41,018 bases of DNA, taken from Candidatus Kapaibacterium sp. Its GTDB lineage: Bacteria; Bacteroidota; Ignavibacteria; Kapaibacteriales; Kapaibacteriaceae. The notes under the pieces were generated by a model. The model did no database searches, was not told where the DNA came from, and was given only the letters and a program-made list of their open reading frames with translations. The position numbers and the translations under genes were made by a program. The stretch lies in the NCBI GenBank assembly GCA_026390655.1, contig JAPLFN010000106.1:20272-61289 (forward strand), in the 5' to 3' direction. Numbering within the stretch: the stretch's first letter is position 1; the number at the start of each line of letters is the position of its first letter. Positions 1 to 9,263 of the stretch are shown piece by piece.

Positions 1-438
1 GATCTTGTTGAAGAGGCCGTGTATCTAGAGTTCAAGCGACTAACAGATCGTGGTGGTGTTCTCGGTGCTATGGAGAACATGTATCAACGCAATAAGATCC
101 AGGAAGAGAGCCTCTACTACGAGACGCTAAAACACACGGGTGAGTATCCGATTATTGGCGTGAACACGTTTCTTAGTTCAAAGGGATCTCCTACTGTAAT
201 TCCAAAGGAAGTGATCAGATCAACGACAGATGAAAAGGAGCAGCAGATATCAAATGTTCGCTCCGTGCAGACTCGCAATGGGGATGCTACTGCGAATGCC
301 CTCGTTGGGCTCCGTCATGCTGCAGTTCAGAACAAGAACATTTTCGGTGCCCTGATGGAGGCTGCTAAGGTTTGCTCGCTGGGACAGTTGACACACGCCC
401 TGTATGAAGTTGGCGGACAATACCGCCGCAACATGTAA
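1..438 (+). CDS. icmF: Fused isobutyryl-CoA mutase / methylmalonyl-CoA mutase family large subunit, C-terminal fragment (5' truncated by window)
   Basis: Open from base 1 ([41 protein letters not shown]...); contains [23 protein letters not shown] and ends [13 protein letters not shown], as recalled for IcmF-type fused mutases. Confidence 0.82.
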   Translation, partial: DLVEEAVYLEFKRLTDRGGVLGAMENMYQRNKIQEESLYYETLKHTGEYPIIGVNTFLSSKGSPTVIPKEVIRSTTDEKEQQISNVRSVQTRNGDATANALVGLRHAAVQNKNIFGALMEAAKVCSLGQLTHALYEVGGQYRRNM

Positions 439-457
439 AATCAATCGAGGAGATTTC

Positions 458-1228
458 ATGACGTTGAGTTTAGAATACAACATCGATCTCCCTCTTAAGC
501 GTGGCGCAAAAGGCAAACCAGTTAAGCTCATTCAGGAGTGGCTTTCACTTAATGGGGTCGGCTTAACGATCGACTCAAGCTTTGGTCCGGCCACAGAAGC
601 AGCAGTGAAAAAGTTTCAGTCCAAGGTAAAACTTCCAGTTACGGGTAGAGTAGACCGAGCTACATTCGATTCCCTTGTAGCTCCGATGAAACGAGCCACG
701 TCGCCACTGCAAACAACATCTTTAAACTTCTCTCAACGGGTTGTTGCGGCCGCAAAGGTCCACCTGAAAGAACACCCCCTAGAAGTAGGCGGACCAAATT
801 CAGGACCGTGGGTGAGACTTTACACTAACGGACGAGAGGGCGCGGCCTGGGCGTGGTGTGCAGGCTTTGTTTCTACCATGTTGAAAGCAGCAGCTGAGGA
901 CCAGACAGCAGAGAACTCCTCGCCTATAAAGGGGTCTTTATCGTGTGACGTTCTTGCAACGCAAGCGCGTAAGGCCGGTAGATTCGTTTCCGAAAAGGAC
1001 CTGGCTACAGGGGTGGTGGATCGAAGTGCACTCAAGAGTGGTGCGATCTTCCTCGTTCGCAATAAAAAGAATGCAAACGACTGGACCCATACCGGTCTCG
1101 TAACATCGATCTTCGATGAGTACCTTGAGACAATCGAGGGCAACACGAATGATTCAGGTGATCGCGAGGGGTATGAAGTTTGCGCCAGACGCCGCAGCTA
1201 CAAAAACATGGATTTCATCCGCCTGTGA
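458..1228 (+). CDS. Peptidoglycan-binding (PG_binding_1) + CHAP-like amidase/endopeptidase, no obvious signal peptide
   Basis: ATG at 458 preceded by cgaggag. LKRGAKGKPVKLIQEWLSLNGVGLTIDSSFGPATEAAVKKFQ is a PG_binding_1 pattern; AWCAGFVSTML and DWTHTGLVTSI...IEGNTND are CHAP-like Cys/His motifs. Confidence 0.8.
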   Translation: MTLSLEYNIDLPLKRGAKGKPVKLIQEWLSLNGVGLTIDSSFGPATEAAVKKFQSKVKLPVTGRVDRATFDSLVAPMKRATSPLQTTSLNFSQRVVAAAKVHLKEHPLEVGGPNSGPWVRLYTNGREGAAWAWCAGFVSTMLKAAAEDQTAENSSPIKGSLSCDVLATQARKAGRFVSEKDLATGVVDRSALKSGAIFLVRNKKNANDWTHTGLVTSIFDEYLETIEGNTNDSGDREGYEVCARRRSYKNMDFIRL

Positions 1229-2181
1229 TGGAGATTGAGATTCCTACGATCGCTGATGTTCGCCTAGCAGCCGATCGCATTCGCCCCTTTATACACAGAA
1301 CTCCGATCCTAACTTCCAGAACACTTGATGAACATGTAGGTGCGGAGTTGTTCTTCAAATGTGAGAGCTTTCAAAAAGTAGGTGCGTTTAAGGCAAGGGG
1401 CGCCTGCAATGCAGTGTTTATGCTCGACGAAGCAACTGCTAAACGTGGGGTGATAACGCACTCATCGGGCAATCACGCTCAGGCTCTTGCATATGCTGCG
1501 CGGCTGCGTGGGATACCGTGCTCGATCGTGATGCCACGTAACGCACCTACGGTGAAGCAAAAAGCTGTTGCAGAATACGGCGCGGTGATCACACTCTGCG
1601 AGCCTACGCTGCAATCCCGCTTGGAGACGATGGAGAGGATCATCAGCAACACCGGTGCACACGCAATCCCCCCGTATGATGATGCTAGAGTCATTGCAGG
1701 CCAAGGAACAGCTGCGCTCGAGATGATCGAAGACCTACCGGCTCTGGACGTGGTGATGGCACCCGTAGGTGGCGGTGGGCTCATGAGCGGAACCGCTATC
1801 GTAACTCGAGCGATGAGTCCGTCAGCGCAAGTGATCGGTGCAGAACCGGAGATTGCTGATGATGCAAGACGATCACTTGAAAGTGGAGTCCGCCAGCCCC
1901 CTCCAATTACTACCACTATTGCAGATGGTCTGCGAACGGCGTTGGGTGACATTACATTTGCTACTCTGAAAGCAATGAACGTCAGAATTGTTACCTCCTC
2001 AGAAGCGTCTATCGTAGAGGCAACCTATAGAATGATGGAGCGATTAAAGATCGTCATCGAACCAAGCGCGGCCGTGACCCTTGGTGCACTGCTTGAAGAT
2101 CCGCAACTCGTGCGAGGGAAGCGCGTAGGGATCATCGTCTGTGGTGGAAACCTCGACGTACGCTCACTTTTGAAGTTTTAG
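1228..2181 (+). CDS. PLP-dependent threonine/serine dehydratase or serine racemase family
   Basis: HRTPILTSRTLDEHVGAELFFKCESFQKVGAFKARGACNAV with PLP lysine context, SSGNHAQALAYAA, PVGGGGLMSG. Start ATG 1228 overlaps the previous stop (TGATG). Confidence 0.88.
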   Translation: MEIEIPTIADVRLAADRIRPFIHRTPILTSRTLDEHVGAELFFKCESFQKVGAFKARGACNAVFMLDEATAKRGVITHSSGNHAQALAYAARLRGIPCSIVMPRNAPTVKQKAVAEYGAVITLCEPTLQSRLETMERIISNTGAHAIPPYDDARVIAGQGTAALEMIEDLPALDVVMAPVGGGGLMSGTAIVTRAMSPSAQVIGAEPEIADDARRSLESGVRQPPPITTTIADGLRTALGDITFATLKAMNVRIVTSSEASIVEATYRMMERLKIVIEPSAAVTLGALLEDPQLVRGKRVGIIVCGGNLDVRSLLKF

Positions 2182-2184
2182 CGC

Positions 2185-3612
2185 ATGAGGGTTCTCCTCA
2201 TTTTACTCTTCCTGTTTGGGACGTTGTCTCAGGCCCGCGCCGCTACTGACTGGGCGCTTGTACACACGCGCACCATGGAAGCGATGGATCTTCTGTACAA
2301 CCTTGATTTCGTTGCGGCAGAGAAAAAATGCAATGAAGTGATCGGTCTCGCCCCGGGAGATCCACGGGGACACTTCTTCAAGGCAATGACATATTATTAC
2401 AAGATGTCATTCAAGGGTGGATCAAAGAACGACACTGCATTCTGGGCCTTCGTTTACCATGCAGATAAAGTAAAACAGGTTTGTGAGCGGCTCTTGGACC
2501 AGAACGAACAGGACACGAAGGCGATGTTCTATTTGGGTGGCACGATAGGTTTTAAGGGGCTTGCCTATGTGGGAAGGGGCGAAACAATGAAGGCGATCTG
2601 GGATGGGAAGAAGGGTTATGATTTGTTAGCAGATGCAGTCGCCATTGATCCAACAAACATGGATGCCAAAATGGGTCTGGGAATGTTTCAATACATGATC
2701 TCTCAGGCTCCCTCGGCCCTACAGCCGGCTATCAAACTTGCTGGTATGTCGGGAGATCGTTGGGGAGGACTGCGGATGCTGGAAGAAGCTGCCGCCAAAG
2801 GCACCTACGCGAAGAGCGAGGCGCGACGTTGGCTCAGCAGCTTCTATCTCGACGAAGATCTTCCGAAACGCGCCATCGTGCATCTCAGAATCGTCAAAGA
2901 AGCGTTTCCCAACAACTGGTATGTACTTCAACAATTCGCGGACGTGACGTGTTTTCAACTCTTTGATGCCAAGGCCGCGGAGGACGCCTATAAGCTGATG
3001 GCTACTATGGATGTGAAAACTGGTGACGATGCATATGTGCGATGGGTAGCCAACACACGTCTCGGCTACCTTTCCACGGCGAGAGAACGCTATGAAGAAG
3101 CCATCTCATATTACACCACAGCATACAACGTCACCAGTTCCTCAGATCGGAAGAACGAATCTGCCTCCAACCTCGGCCTCGCTTATGAATTAATGGGTGA
3201 CCGCAGAGTGGCTACCATGTGGTATCAGAAGGCTGGTGCGAGCCCGATGGCACAAAAGAACCTAGCACGAGCTTGGACAGCTGAGGATATTGTCACGAAC
3301 AAAATAGCGTGGGCATACAGCATTGGATTATACAGTCGTGTTGCCTTTCTTGCAGATTCGGCACGAAATCATGGAATGATTCCAGCAATTCCTAAATACG
3401 CGCAAGTGCTTTATCAACAAGGAGTTGCGTGCAGCGAGCTGTCTCGCTATTCAGACGCAGATCAGTGTTTTCGGGATATACTCGGAATTCAGGGTACAGA
3501 CCCTTGGGTGCCCCCTGCGAAAGCCCTGGAGTTTGAGGACTACCCGTCAGAGGTAACGCTTCGCAAGCGTATCGCACGCGAGAAGAGTGCGTTGGACCGA
3601 AACGGCAAATGA
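2185..3612 (+). CDS. Secreted/periplasmic tetratricopeptide repeat protein
   Basis: N-terminal signal peptide (MRVLLILLFLFGTLSQARA) and several TPR-like helical repeats. Confidence 0.75.
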   Translation: MRVLLILLFLFGTLSQARAATDWALVHTRTMEAMDLLYNLDFVAAEKKCNEVIGLAPGDPRGHFFKAMTYYYKMSFKGGSKNDTAFWAFVYHADKVKQVCERLLDQNEQDTKAMFYLGGTIGFKGLAYVGRGETMKAIWDGKKGYDLLADAVAIDPTNMDAKMGLGMFQYMISQAPSALQPAIKLAGMSGDRWGGLRMLEEAAAKGTYAKSEARRWLSSFYLDEDLPKRAIVHLRIVKEAFPNNWYVLQQFADVTCFQLFDAKAAEDAYKLMATMDVKTGDDAYVRWVANTRLGYLSTARERYEEAISYYTTAYNVTSSSDRKNESASNLGLAYELMGDRRVATMWYQKAGASPMAQKNLARAWTAEDIVTNKIAWAYSIGLYSRVAFLADSARNHGMIPAIPKYAQVLYQQGVACSELSRYSDADQCFRDILGIQGTDPWVPPAKALEFEDYPSEVTLRKRIAREKSALDRNGK

Positions 3613-3663
3613 CCACCGCCGATTTCCGTAGTTTCGAGGCTCTTTGGACCGATTGGAAGATGA

Positions 3664-5139
3664 ATGCGAACAGGCTACAATGCCGTGATCGGACTGGAAG
3701 TGCATGCGCAACTCAACACTGCGTCAAAGGCCTTCTGTTCCTGCCCTACTGAATTTGGCGCGCAGCCAAACGTGAATGTGTGCCCGATCTGTCTTGGACA
3801 TCCAGGAACATTGCCCGTCTTGAACAGGAATCTCGTGTCTTTCGCTGTAAAAATGGGGCTAGCCACGAATTGCTCAATACGTGAAGCGTCCACTTTTTCT
3901 CGGAAGAACTACTTCTATCCTGATCTTCCCAAGGGCTATCAGATAACGCAGTATGCAGACCCTATCTGCCACAATGGGTTCGTTGAGATCGAAACTGACG
4001 CTGGCGTAAAACACATCGGGATCACTCGCATCCATATGGAAGAAGACGCCGGTAAGAGCATTCACGATCTGGATATCGACACACTCGTTGATCTTAATCG
4101 AGCAGGAGTGCCCCTTATCGAGATCGTAAGTGAGCCAGATATACGGTCTCCCCACGAAGCATATCAATACCTACAACAGATACGTCAGATCCTGATCTAC
4201 CTAGGCATCTGCGATGGCAACCTTGAAGAAGGTAGTCTGCGATGTGATGCAAATATTTCTGTGAGACCCGATGGACAGAAAGAATTTGGAACACGACGGG
4301 AAGTGAAGAACCTCAATTCGTTTCGCAACGTGGAAAAAGCGATTGAATATGAGATCAATTCACAAATCGAGACATTGGTCGAAGGCAAAACAGTCGTTCA
4401 GCAAACGCTTATGTGGGATGCTGGCGCTCAGAAAACTAAGCTGATGCGTTCAAAGGAAGAAGCACACGACTATCGGTATTTTGCAGAGCCTGACCTAGTA
4501 TCCGTAGTAGTTGATGAACAATGGCGCAATCAAATTCATGCAACGCTTCCTGAGCTTGCGTTGGCAAAAAAGCGTCGATTCATCCAACAGTATGGATTGC
4601 CTGCATATGATGCAGGTGTTCTCGTTGATGATGTTGACGTGGCAAGAATGTACGAGGACACGTGCGGCCACCTAGAGCCAGCGTCACCGGAAGCATACAA
4701 GCTTGTTAGCAACTGGACCATGACGGAAATGCTGCGAATCATGGGTGAAAGAAAGTGCGGCATTGATGAAGTTGGTGTTTCATCAACTCAGCTGTCTTCA
4801 CTCATTAACGCAATCACGAATAAAAAGATCAGTAGTAAGACTGCTAAGGAGATCTTTCCGGACATGGTGGGCAGTGGAAGAACGGCTGACGAGTTCATCG
4901 ACGAACGAGGCCTAAGTCAAATCTCTGATGAAGGGGCACTCAAGACGATGGTTGACGAAGTAGTGCGTAATAACCCAGACAACCTCAAGAAGTACATTAG
5001 TGGTAAGACAAATCTCTTTGGTTTCTTCGTTGGTCAAGTCCTCAAAGCCTCCGGCGGGTCTGCTAATCCAACGATCGTTAGCAGTTTGATGAAAGATGCC
5101 TTAGAGGCAGTTCAGAATTCGAACACGGTGGAGGACTAA
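3664..5139 (+). CDS. gatB: Aspartyl/glutamyl-tRNA(Asn/Gln) amidotransferase subunit B
   Basis: VIGLEVHAQLNTASKAFCSC, CPICLGHPGTLPVLN, RSKEEAHDYRYFAEPDL, GatB/Yqey C-terminal domain. Confidence 0.97.
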   Translation: MRTGYNAVIGLEVHAQLNTASKAFCSCPTEFGAQPNVNVCPICLGHPGTLPVLNRNLVSFAVKMGLATNCSIREASTFSRKNYFYPDLPKGYQITQYADPICHNGFVEIETDAGVKHIGITRIHMEEDAGKSIHDLDIDTLVDLNRAGVPLIEIVSEPDIRSPHEAYQYLQQIRQILIYLGICDGNLEEGSLRCDANISVRPDGQKEFGTRREVKNLNSFRNVEKAIEYEINSQIETLVEGKTVVQQTLMWDAGAQKTKLMRSKEEAHDYRYFAEPDLVSVVVDEQWRNQIHATLPELALAKKRRFIQQYGLPAYDAGVLVDDVDVARMYEDTCGHLEPASPEAYKLVSNWTMTEMLRIMGERKCGIDEVGVSSTQLSSLINAITNKKISSKTAKEIFPDMVGSGRTADEFIDERGLSQISDEGALKTMVDEVVRNNPDNLKKYISGKTNLFGFFVGQVLKASGGSANPTIVSSLMKDALEAVQNSNTVED

Positions 5140-6074
5140 TGCCGATCACGCCTACACGCACAATCTGGAAGAATGGAACATTTGTTCCATTCGAGAAGGC
5201 TTCCATCCATGTTCTCTCACATGTGGTGCATTACGGATCCTCTTGGTTTGAGGGGATACGTTGTTATGAAACTCCGGACGGGCCCGCCATATTTCGACTT
5301 GAAGATCACATGCGTCGGCTCCATCAGTCTCTGAAGGTCTATCGCACAAAACTTCCGTTTAGCGTGGATGAATTGTCGGAGGCAGCTGTTGACCTTGTCC
5401 GCAGAAACAAATTGGGTAGGTGTTACATCCGTCCGTTTGCCTTGCGTGGATTAGGCGACATGGGTGTCTATGGCTTGCGCTGTCCGCTCGAGGTATACAT
5501 CGCGGCTTGGGAGTGGGGCGCGTACCTTGGTGATGACGCCTCAGACAACGGTGTAGATGTCTGCATTTCATCATGGGATCGCATCACACCCAACTCGTTA
5601 CCCTCGATGGCTAAGGCTGGGGGCAATTACATGAACTCACAGCTCGTGAAGATGGAAGCCGTAGAGAACGGCTATGCAGAAGGTATTTGTCTGGACACCT
5701 ATGGCAACATCGCCGAGGGGTCCGGCGAGAATGTCTTTATCGTCGTAGACAACGAGTTAGTAACGCCCCCTTCAGCATCTTCATTATTGCCTGGTATTAC
5801 GAGAGACACCGTTATCACGCTCGCGCATGAATTGGGCATTACTGTTCGGGAGCAAGACATTCCTAGGGCTATGGCCTATACATGTGATGAGATGTTTCTC
5901 ACAGGAACTGCTGTAGAAATCACACCTGTCACATCTGTAGACAGAATTGCAGTAGGCCGTGGTAAGGTTGGTCCTGTAACTCGGGCTATGCAACAGGCGT
6001 TTCATAAGATCACTGTGGACGGCGAAGATCCATATGGTTGGCTTACACTGGTGAAGAAGACAAGATCCAAATAA
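5139..6074 (+). CDS. ilvE: Branched-chain amino acid aminotransferase
   Basis: IWKNGTFVPFEKASIHVLSHVVHYGSSWFEGIRCYE, SSWDRITPNSLPSMAKAGGNYMNSQL, EGSGENVFIV, FLTGTAVEITPV. Overlaps gatB stop (TAATG). Confidence 0.95.
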   Translation: MPITPTRTIWKNGTFVPFEKASIHVLSHVVHYGSSWFEGIRCYETPDGPAIFRLEDHMRRLHQSLKVYRTKLPFSVDELSEAAVDLVRRNKLGRCYIRPFALRGLGDMGVYGLRCPLEVYIAAWEWGAYLGDDASDNGVDVCISSWDRITPNSLPSMAKAGGNYMNSQLVKMEAVENGYAEGICLDTYGNIAEGSGENVFIVVDNELVTPPSASSLLPGITRDTVITLAHELGITVREQDIPRAMAYTCDEMFLTGTAVEITPVTSVDRIAVGRGKVGPVTRAMQQAFHKITVDGEDPYGWLTLVKKTRSK

Positions 6075-6106
6075 GATACAACGAACAGAAAATAACGGAG
6101 ACAATC

Positions 6107-8194
6107 ATGGCCAAGGCCAAGGACGCAAAGAAGAGCGGAACTGCTCAGCGTACCGATCTTTTTAATGTATCGGGGTTTGACAAAGCAACATTGCTCGATT
6201 GGTACGTAACGCAACACCTCGGTAGGCGTCTTGATGAGAAGGCGGCCAATTACCTAAAGATGGCCAAGGGATGGTCTTATCACGCACCGTTTGCCGGTCA
6301 CGATGGGATTCAGCTTGCACTCGGCAAGATTTTCCGTTCGGGTAAGGATTTCCTCTTCCCGTACTACCGTGACCTTCTCACTTCGCTCGCTGCGGGATTG
6401 ACTGTTGAAGAGATCATCGCAAATGGACTCTCCAAGGATGTGGATGTTGCAGGAGGTGGCAGACACATGAGTAACCACTTCGCCAAGATCTCCATTGGAC
6501 TTCAGAACTCGTCGTCATGCACGGGTAATCACTCACAGCAAGCTGCAGGTACAGCGCGATCAATCAAGAAGTTCAAGGGCGATGAAGTTGTGTATTGCTC
6601 TACGGGAGACAGCACAACGTCTGAAGGCTACTATTATGAAGCCGTAAACGGAGCTGATCGAGAAAAGCTTCCCTTAGTGTTCGTGATCCAGAACAACAAG
6701 TATGGCATTTCTGTGCCATTGCGGGAGCAAACAGCCAATCCAGTGGTTGCTGAGAATTTCAGTGGGTTCACAAATCTCAAAATCTTTCTGTGCGACGGTA
6801 GAGATCCTATGGACTCATATCGTACGCTCGAAAAGGCAAGGGCATATGCATTGAGTGGTAAGGGGCCGGCGATGGTGCATGCGGACTGTGATCGCATAGG
6901 TTCACATTCCAATTCTGACAACCACGAGCTTTACCGGACGAAGGAAGACATCGACGCAATGAAGTTGCGCGATCCGTTGCCGAGAATGCGGGCAACGATC
7001 ATCGCTGCTGGTATTGCTACCGACGCCGAGCTTCTGGCGCTCGAAGAGGCTAATAAGGTCGCGATCTTTGCGGCTGCTGATGCAGTAGAGCCCCTTGCCG
7101 ATCCAGCTCCTGAATCATACAAAGAGTTTCTTTTGCCGGACGCAGTGGTTGGGTACAACGATGCGAGTGAATCTCTATGGATGCCGCCTGCAGGCGCTCC
7201 TTTGGTGACATTCCGTGAAGGCATCTTGAATGCAATGAAGGAAGAATTCCGACGTAACTCAAGCACCTTTCTGTTCGGTCAAGACGTAGCATCTGAGAAG
7301 AAGCAGGGCATTTTTAACGTCTGTAAGGGAATGTTAGACGAGTTTGGAAACGACCGCGTTTTCAACGCACCCATAGCTGAAGACTTCATTGTTGGGACGG
7401 CGAACGGAATGACCCGCTACCGGGACGATATACGAGTAGTCGTTGAGGGGGCTGAGTTTGCCGACTATTTCTGGCCAGCCATGGAGCAGTTGATCGAGTG
7501 CACCCATGATTATTGGCGAACACGGGGTCAGTTTTCCCCAGCCGTGGTAATTCGTCTTGCATCTGGTGGGTACATCCAGGGTGGTTTGTATCACTCTCAG
7601 AACCTTGAGGGTACGTTCACAACACTGCCTGGGCTGCGAGTGGTCTGCCCCTCTTTTGCGGACGATGCCGTAGGACTTATGCGAAACTCCATTCGGTCGC
7701 GAGGAACCACGATGTTTCTTGAGCCAAAATTCCTCTATAACTACCGCCCCACTTCTTCGGCGATGCCTCCTGAGGACTTTATTATTCCGTTTGGAAAGGC
7801 CAAGATTCGCAGACCCGGCACGGATGTTACCGTAGTTACCTACGGAACGCCCGTCCATTGGAGCCTCCAAGCTGCCGAAACTCTCCAAGCAGAAGGAATA
7901 AACGTTGAGGTAATCGATCTTCGATCGCTGGCTCCTTGGGACCGCGAGTTGGTCTTTGAGCGAGTCAAACGCACGGGAAGGTGCGTTGTGGTTCATGAGG
8001 ACAAGAAAACAGGTGGTTTTGGCGGAGAGATCGCATCGGCAATCGGCGAGGAGCTTTTTAGGTTTCTTGACGCTCCTGTAGCCAGGTTGGGATCCAAAGA
8101 CACACCTGTTGGCTTCGCCAAGAGCCTCGAAAGCGCCACCCTTGTCAATGTTGGCGACGTGATGGAAGCCATCCGCAAGACGATGGCTTTCTAA
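6107..8194 (+). CDS. 2-oxoisovalerate (branched-chain 2-oxoacid) dehydrogenase E1, fused alpha+beta subunits
   Basis: Alpha half with ThDP region STGDSTTSEGYYYEAVNGADREKLPLVFVIQNNKYGISVP; beta half NAPIAEDFIVGTANGMTRYRDDIRVVVEGAEFADYFWPA...VVHEDKKTGGFGGEIAS in one frame. Confidence 0.92.
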   Translation: MAKAKDAKKSGTAQRTDLFNVSGFDKATLLDWYVTQHLGRRLDEKAANYLKMAKGWSYHAPFAGHDGIQLALGKIFRSGKDFLFPYYRDLLTSLAAGLTVEEIIANGLSKDVDVAGGGRHMSNHFAKISIGLQNSSSCTGNHSQQAAGTARSIKKFKGDEVVYCSTGDSTTSEGYYYEAVNGADREKLPLVFVIQNNKYGISVPLREQTANPVVAENFSGFTNLKIFLCDGRDPMDSYRTLEKARAYALSGKGPAMVHADCDRIGSHSNSDNHELYRTKEDIDAMKLRDPLPRMRATIIAAGIATDAELLALEEANKVAIFAAADAVEPLADPAPESYKEFLLPDAVVGYNDASESLWMPPAGAPLVTFREGILNAMKEEFRRNSSTFLFGQDVASEKKQGIFNVCKGMLDEFGNDRVFNAPIAEDFIVGTANGMTRYRDDIRVVVEGAEFADYFWPAMEQLIECTHDYWRTRGQFSPAVVIRLASGGYIQGGLYHSQNLEGTFTTLPGLRVVCPSFADDAVGLMRNSIRSRGTTMFLEPKFLYNYRPTSSAMPPEDFIIPFGKAKIRRPGTDVTVVTYGTPVHWSLQAAETLQAEGINVEVIDLRSLAPWDRELVFERVKRTGRCVVVHEDKKTGGFGGEIASAIGEELFRFLDAPVARLGSKDTPVGFAKSLESATLVNVGDVMEAIRKTMAF

Positions 8195-8238
8195 GTCTGT
8201 GTGAACAACTCCTGACACTGTGAAGCCCCCTTGCGCCG

Positions 8239-8263
8239 TAAGCCGTTTTACAAAAATGGCTTA
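8239..8263 (+). other. Stem-loop downstream of the E1 gene (11-bp stem, 3-nt loop, no U-tract)
   Basis: taagccgtttt-aca-aaaatggctta, complementary with one G-U pair. Confidence 0.6.
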
Positions 8264-8290
8264 GGGCCATCCCCTCCCACCATCTTTCTC

Positions 8291-8322
8291 TTTGGTGGGT
8301 ATCAAAATCAGCCATATATTTG
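8291..8322 (+). promoter_or_regulatory. Bacteroidota-type promoter, TTTG-N20-TATATTTG
   Basis: TTTG at 8291-8294, 20-nt spacer, TATATTTG at 8315-8322; matches the Bacteroidetes -33/-7 consensus TTTG-N19-21-TAnnTTTG. Confidence 0.65.
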
Positions 8323-8451
8323 CAGGCTTCGCACTGTGGACTTGGTATGCGTTAAAGTATACCTCAGGTCTAGAGTGTGAGGATTGGGTAATATGAATGA
8401 ACGTGCGCCTTCAAGTTGGGGGCGTACACTCCGAGAGCAACAGAGGAGTGC

Positions 8452-9171
8452 ATGAGCACAGAACGTCAGGAAACAGTACAGGACAATGCATCTTCGCCAC
8501 GCGCGAACGGTAGCGGATTGCTTACAATAGCAGACCGACTTCGATCGCAGTGGAAGATTGTTATTGGTGTGATCGTTGTTCTCGGGATAGCGACTGGCGC
8601 GTATTGGTGGTATACCAACGATCGCACAGAGCGCAATGCCGAGGCATCAACGCAGCTATCTCGTATACGAATGACCTTTGACCTTGGAGAATATTCTAAA
8701 GCCCTAACCGGAGATTCGGTTCCCCCGGTGGGAGCTGATAAGGTGAAGGGGCTTTTAGAGATCAGTGAAGATTACTCAGGAACAGATGCAGGCTCCGTGG
8801 CGGCATTAATGTCCGGTAACGCCTTGCTCAACCTTGGGAGGTTTGCAGAAGCCCAGGTTCAATTTGAGCGCGCGCAGTCTTCGGACGCTCAAATAGTGGA
8901 AATTGGTGCTTTGCAAGGACTTGCGTCATGCAAAGAGGCAGCGAAGGACTTTCAAGGCGCGGCATCTATATATGAGAAGGCCGGAACGCAGGGAGCCAAG
9001 AGTGGCCTTGAAGACCGTTGCTACTATCATGCTGCATTATGTTTTGAGAAGGCCGGAAACAAGGAAAAAGCCATCGAATTGTACACTCTGGTCATAAAAA
9101 AGTTTGAAATGTCAGAAGTTGCTGCCTCCGCTCGCGGGGGGTTGGCAAGGCTTGGCATGGCAATTGATTAG
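8452..9171 (+). CDS. Membrane-anchored TPR protein (YfgM/UPF0070-like)
   Basis: Single TM segment (WKIVIGVIVVLGIATGAYWWY) followed by TPR-like repeats; ATG 8452 with gaggag upstream. Confidence 0.72.
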   Translation: MSTERQETVQDNASSPRANGSGLLTIADRLRSQWKIVIGVIVVLGIATGAYWWYTNDRTERNAEASTQLSRIRMTFDLGEYSKALTGDSVPPVGADKVKGLLEISEDYSGTDAGSVAALMSGNALLNLGRFAEAQVQFERAQSSDAQIVEIGALQGLASCKEAAKDFQGAASIYEKAGTQGAKSGLEDRCYYHAALCFEKAGNKEKAIELYTLVIKKFEMSEVAASARGGLARLGMAID

Positions 9172-9263
9172 CATCCCACGGCATTTTGCGCCCTTTTCCC
9201 TATATGAAGCTGAAAAAAAAAGTGAAAGAATTAAAGCATAAGATTTTTACAACTGGAGGTTGT

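Noticed and set aside
3609-3752. 47-aa ORF (MTTADFRSFEALWTDWKMNANR...) overlapping the TPR stop (ATGA) and the gatB start
   Set aside because: Coupling geometry is suggestive, but most of it overlaps gatB out of frame and the tail looks like noise; kept out without conservation data.
7334-8218. 294-aa minus-strand ORF
   Set aside because: Antisense to the strongly supported E1 dehydrogenase gene; no recognisable motif, a typical shadow ORF.
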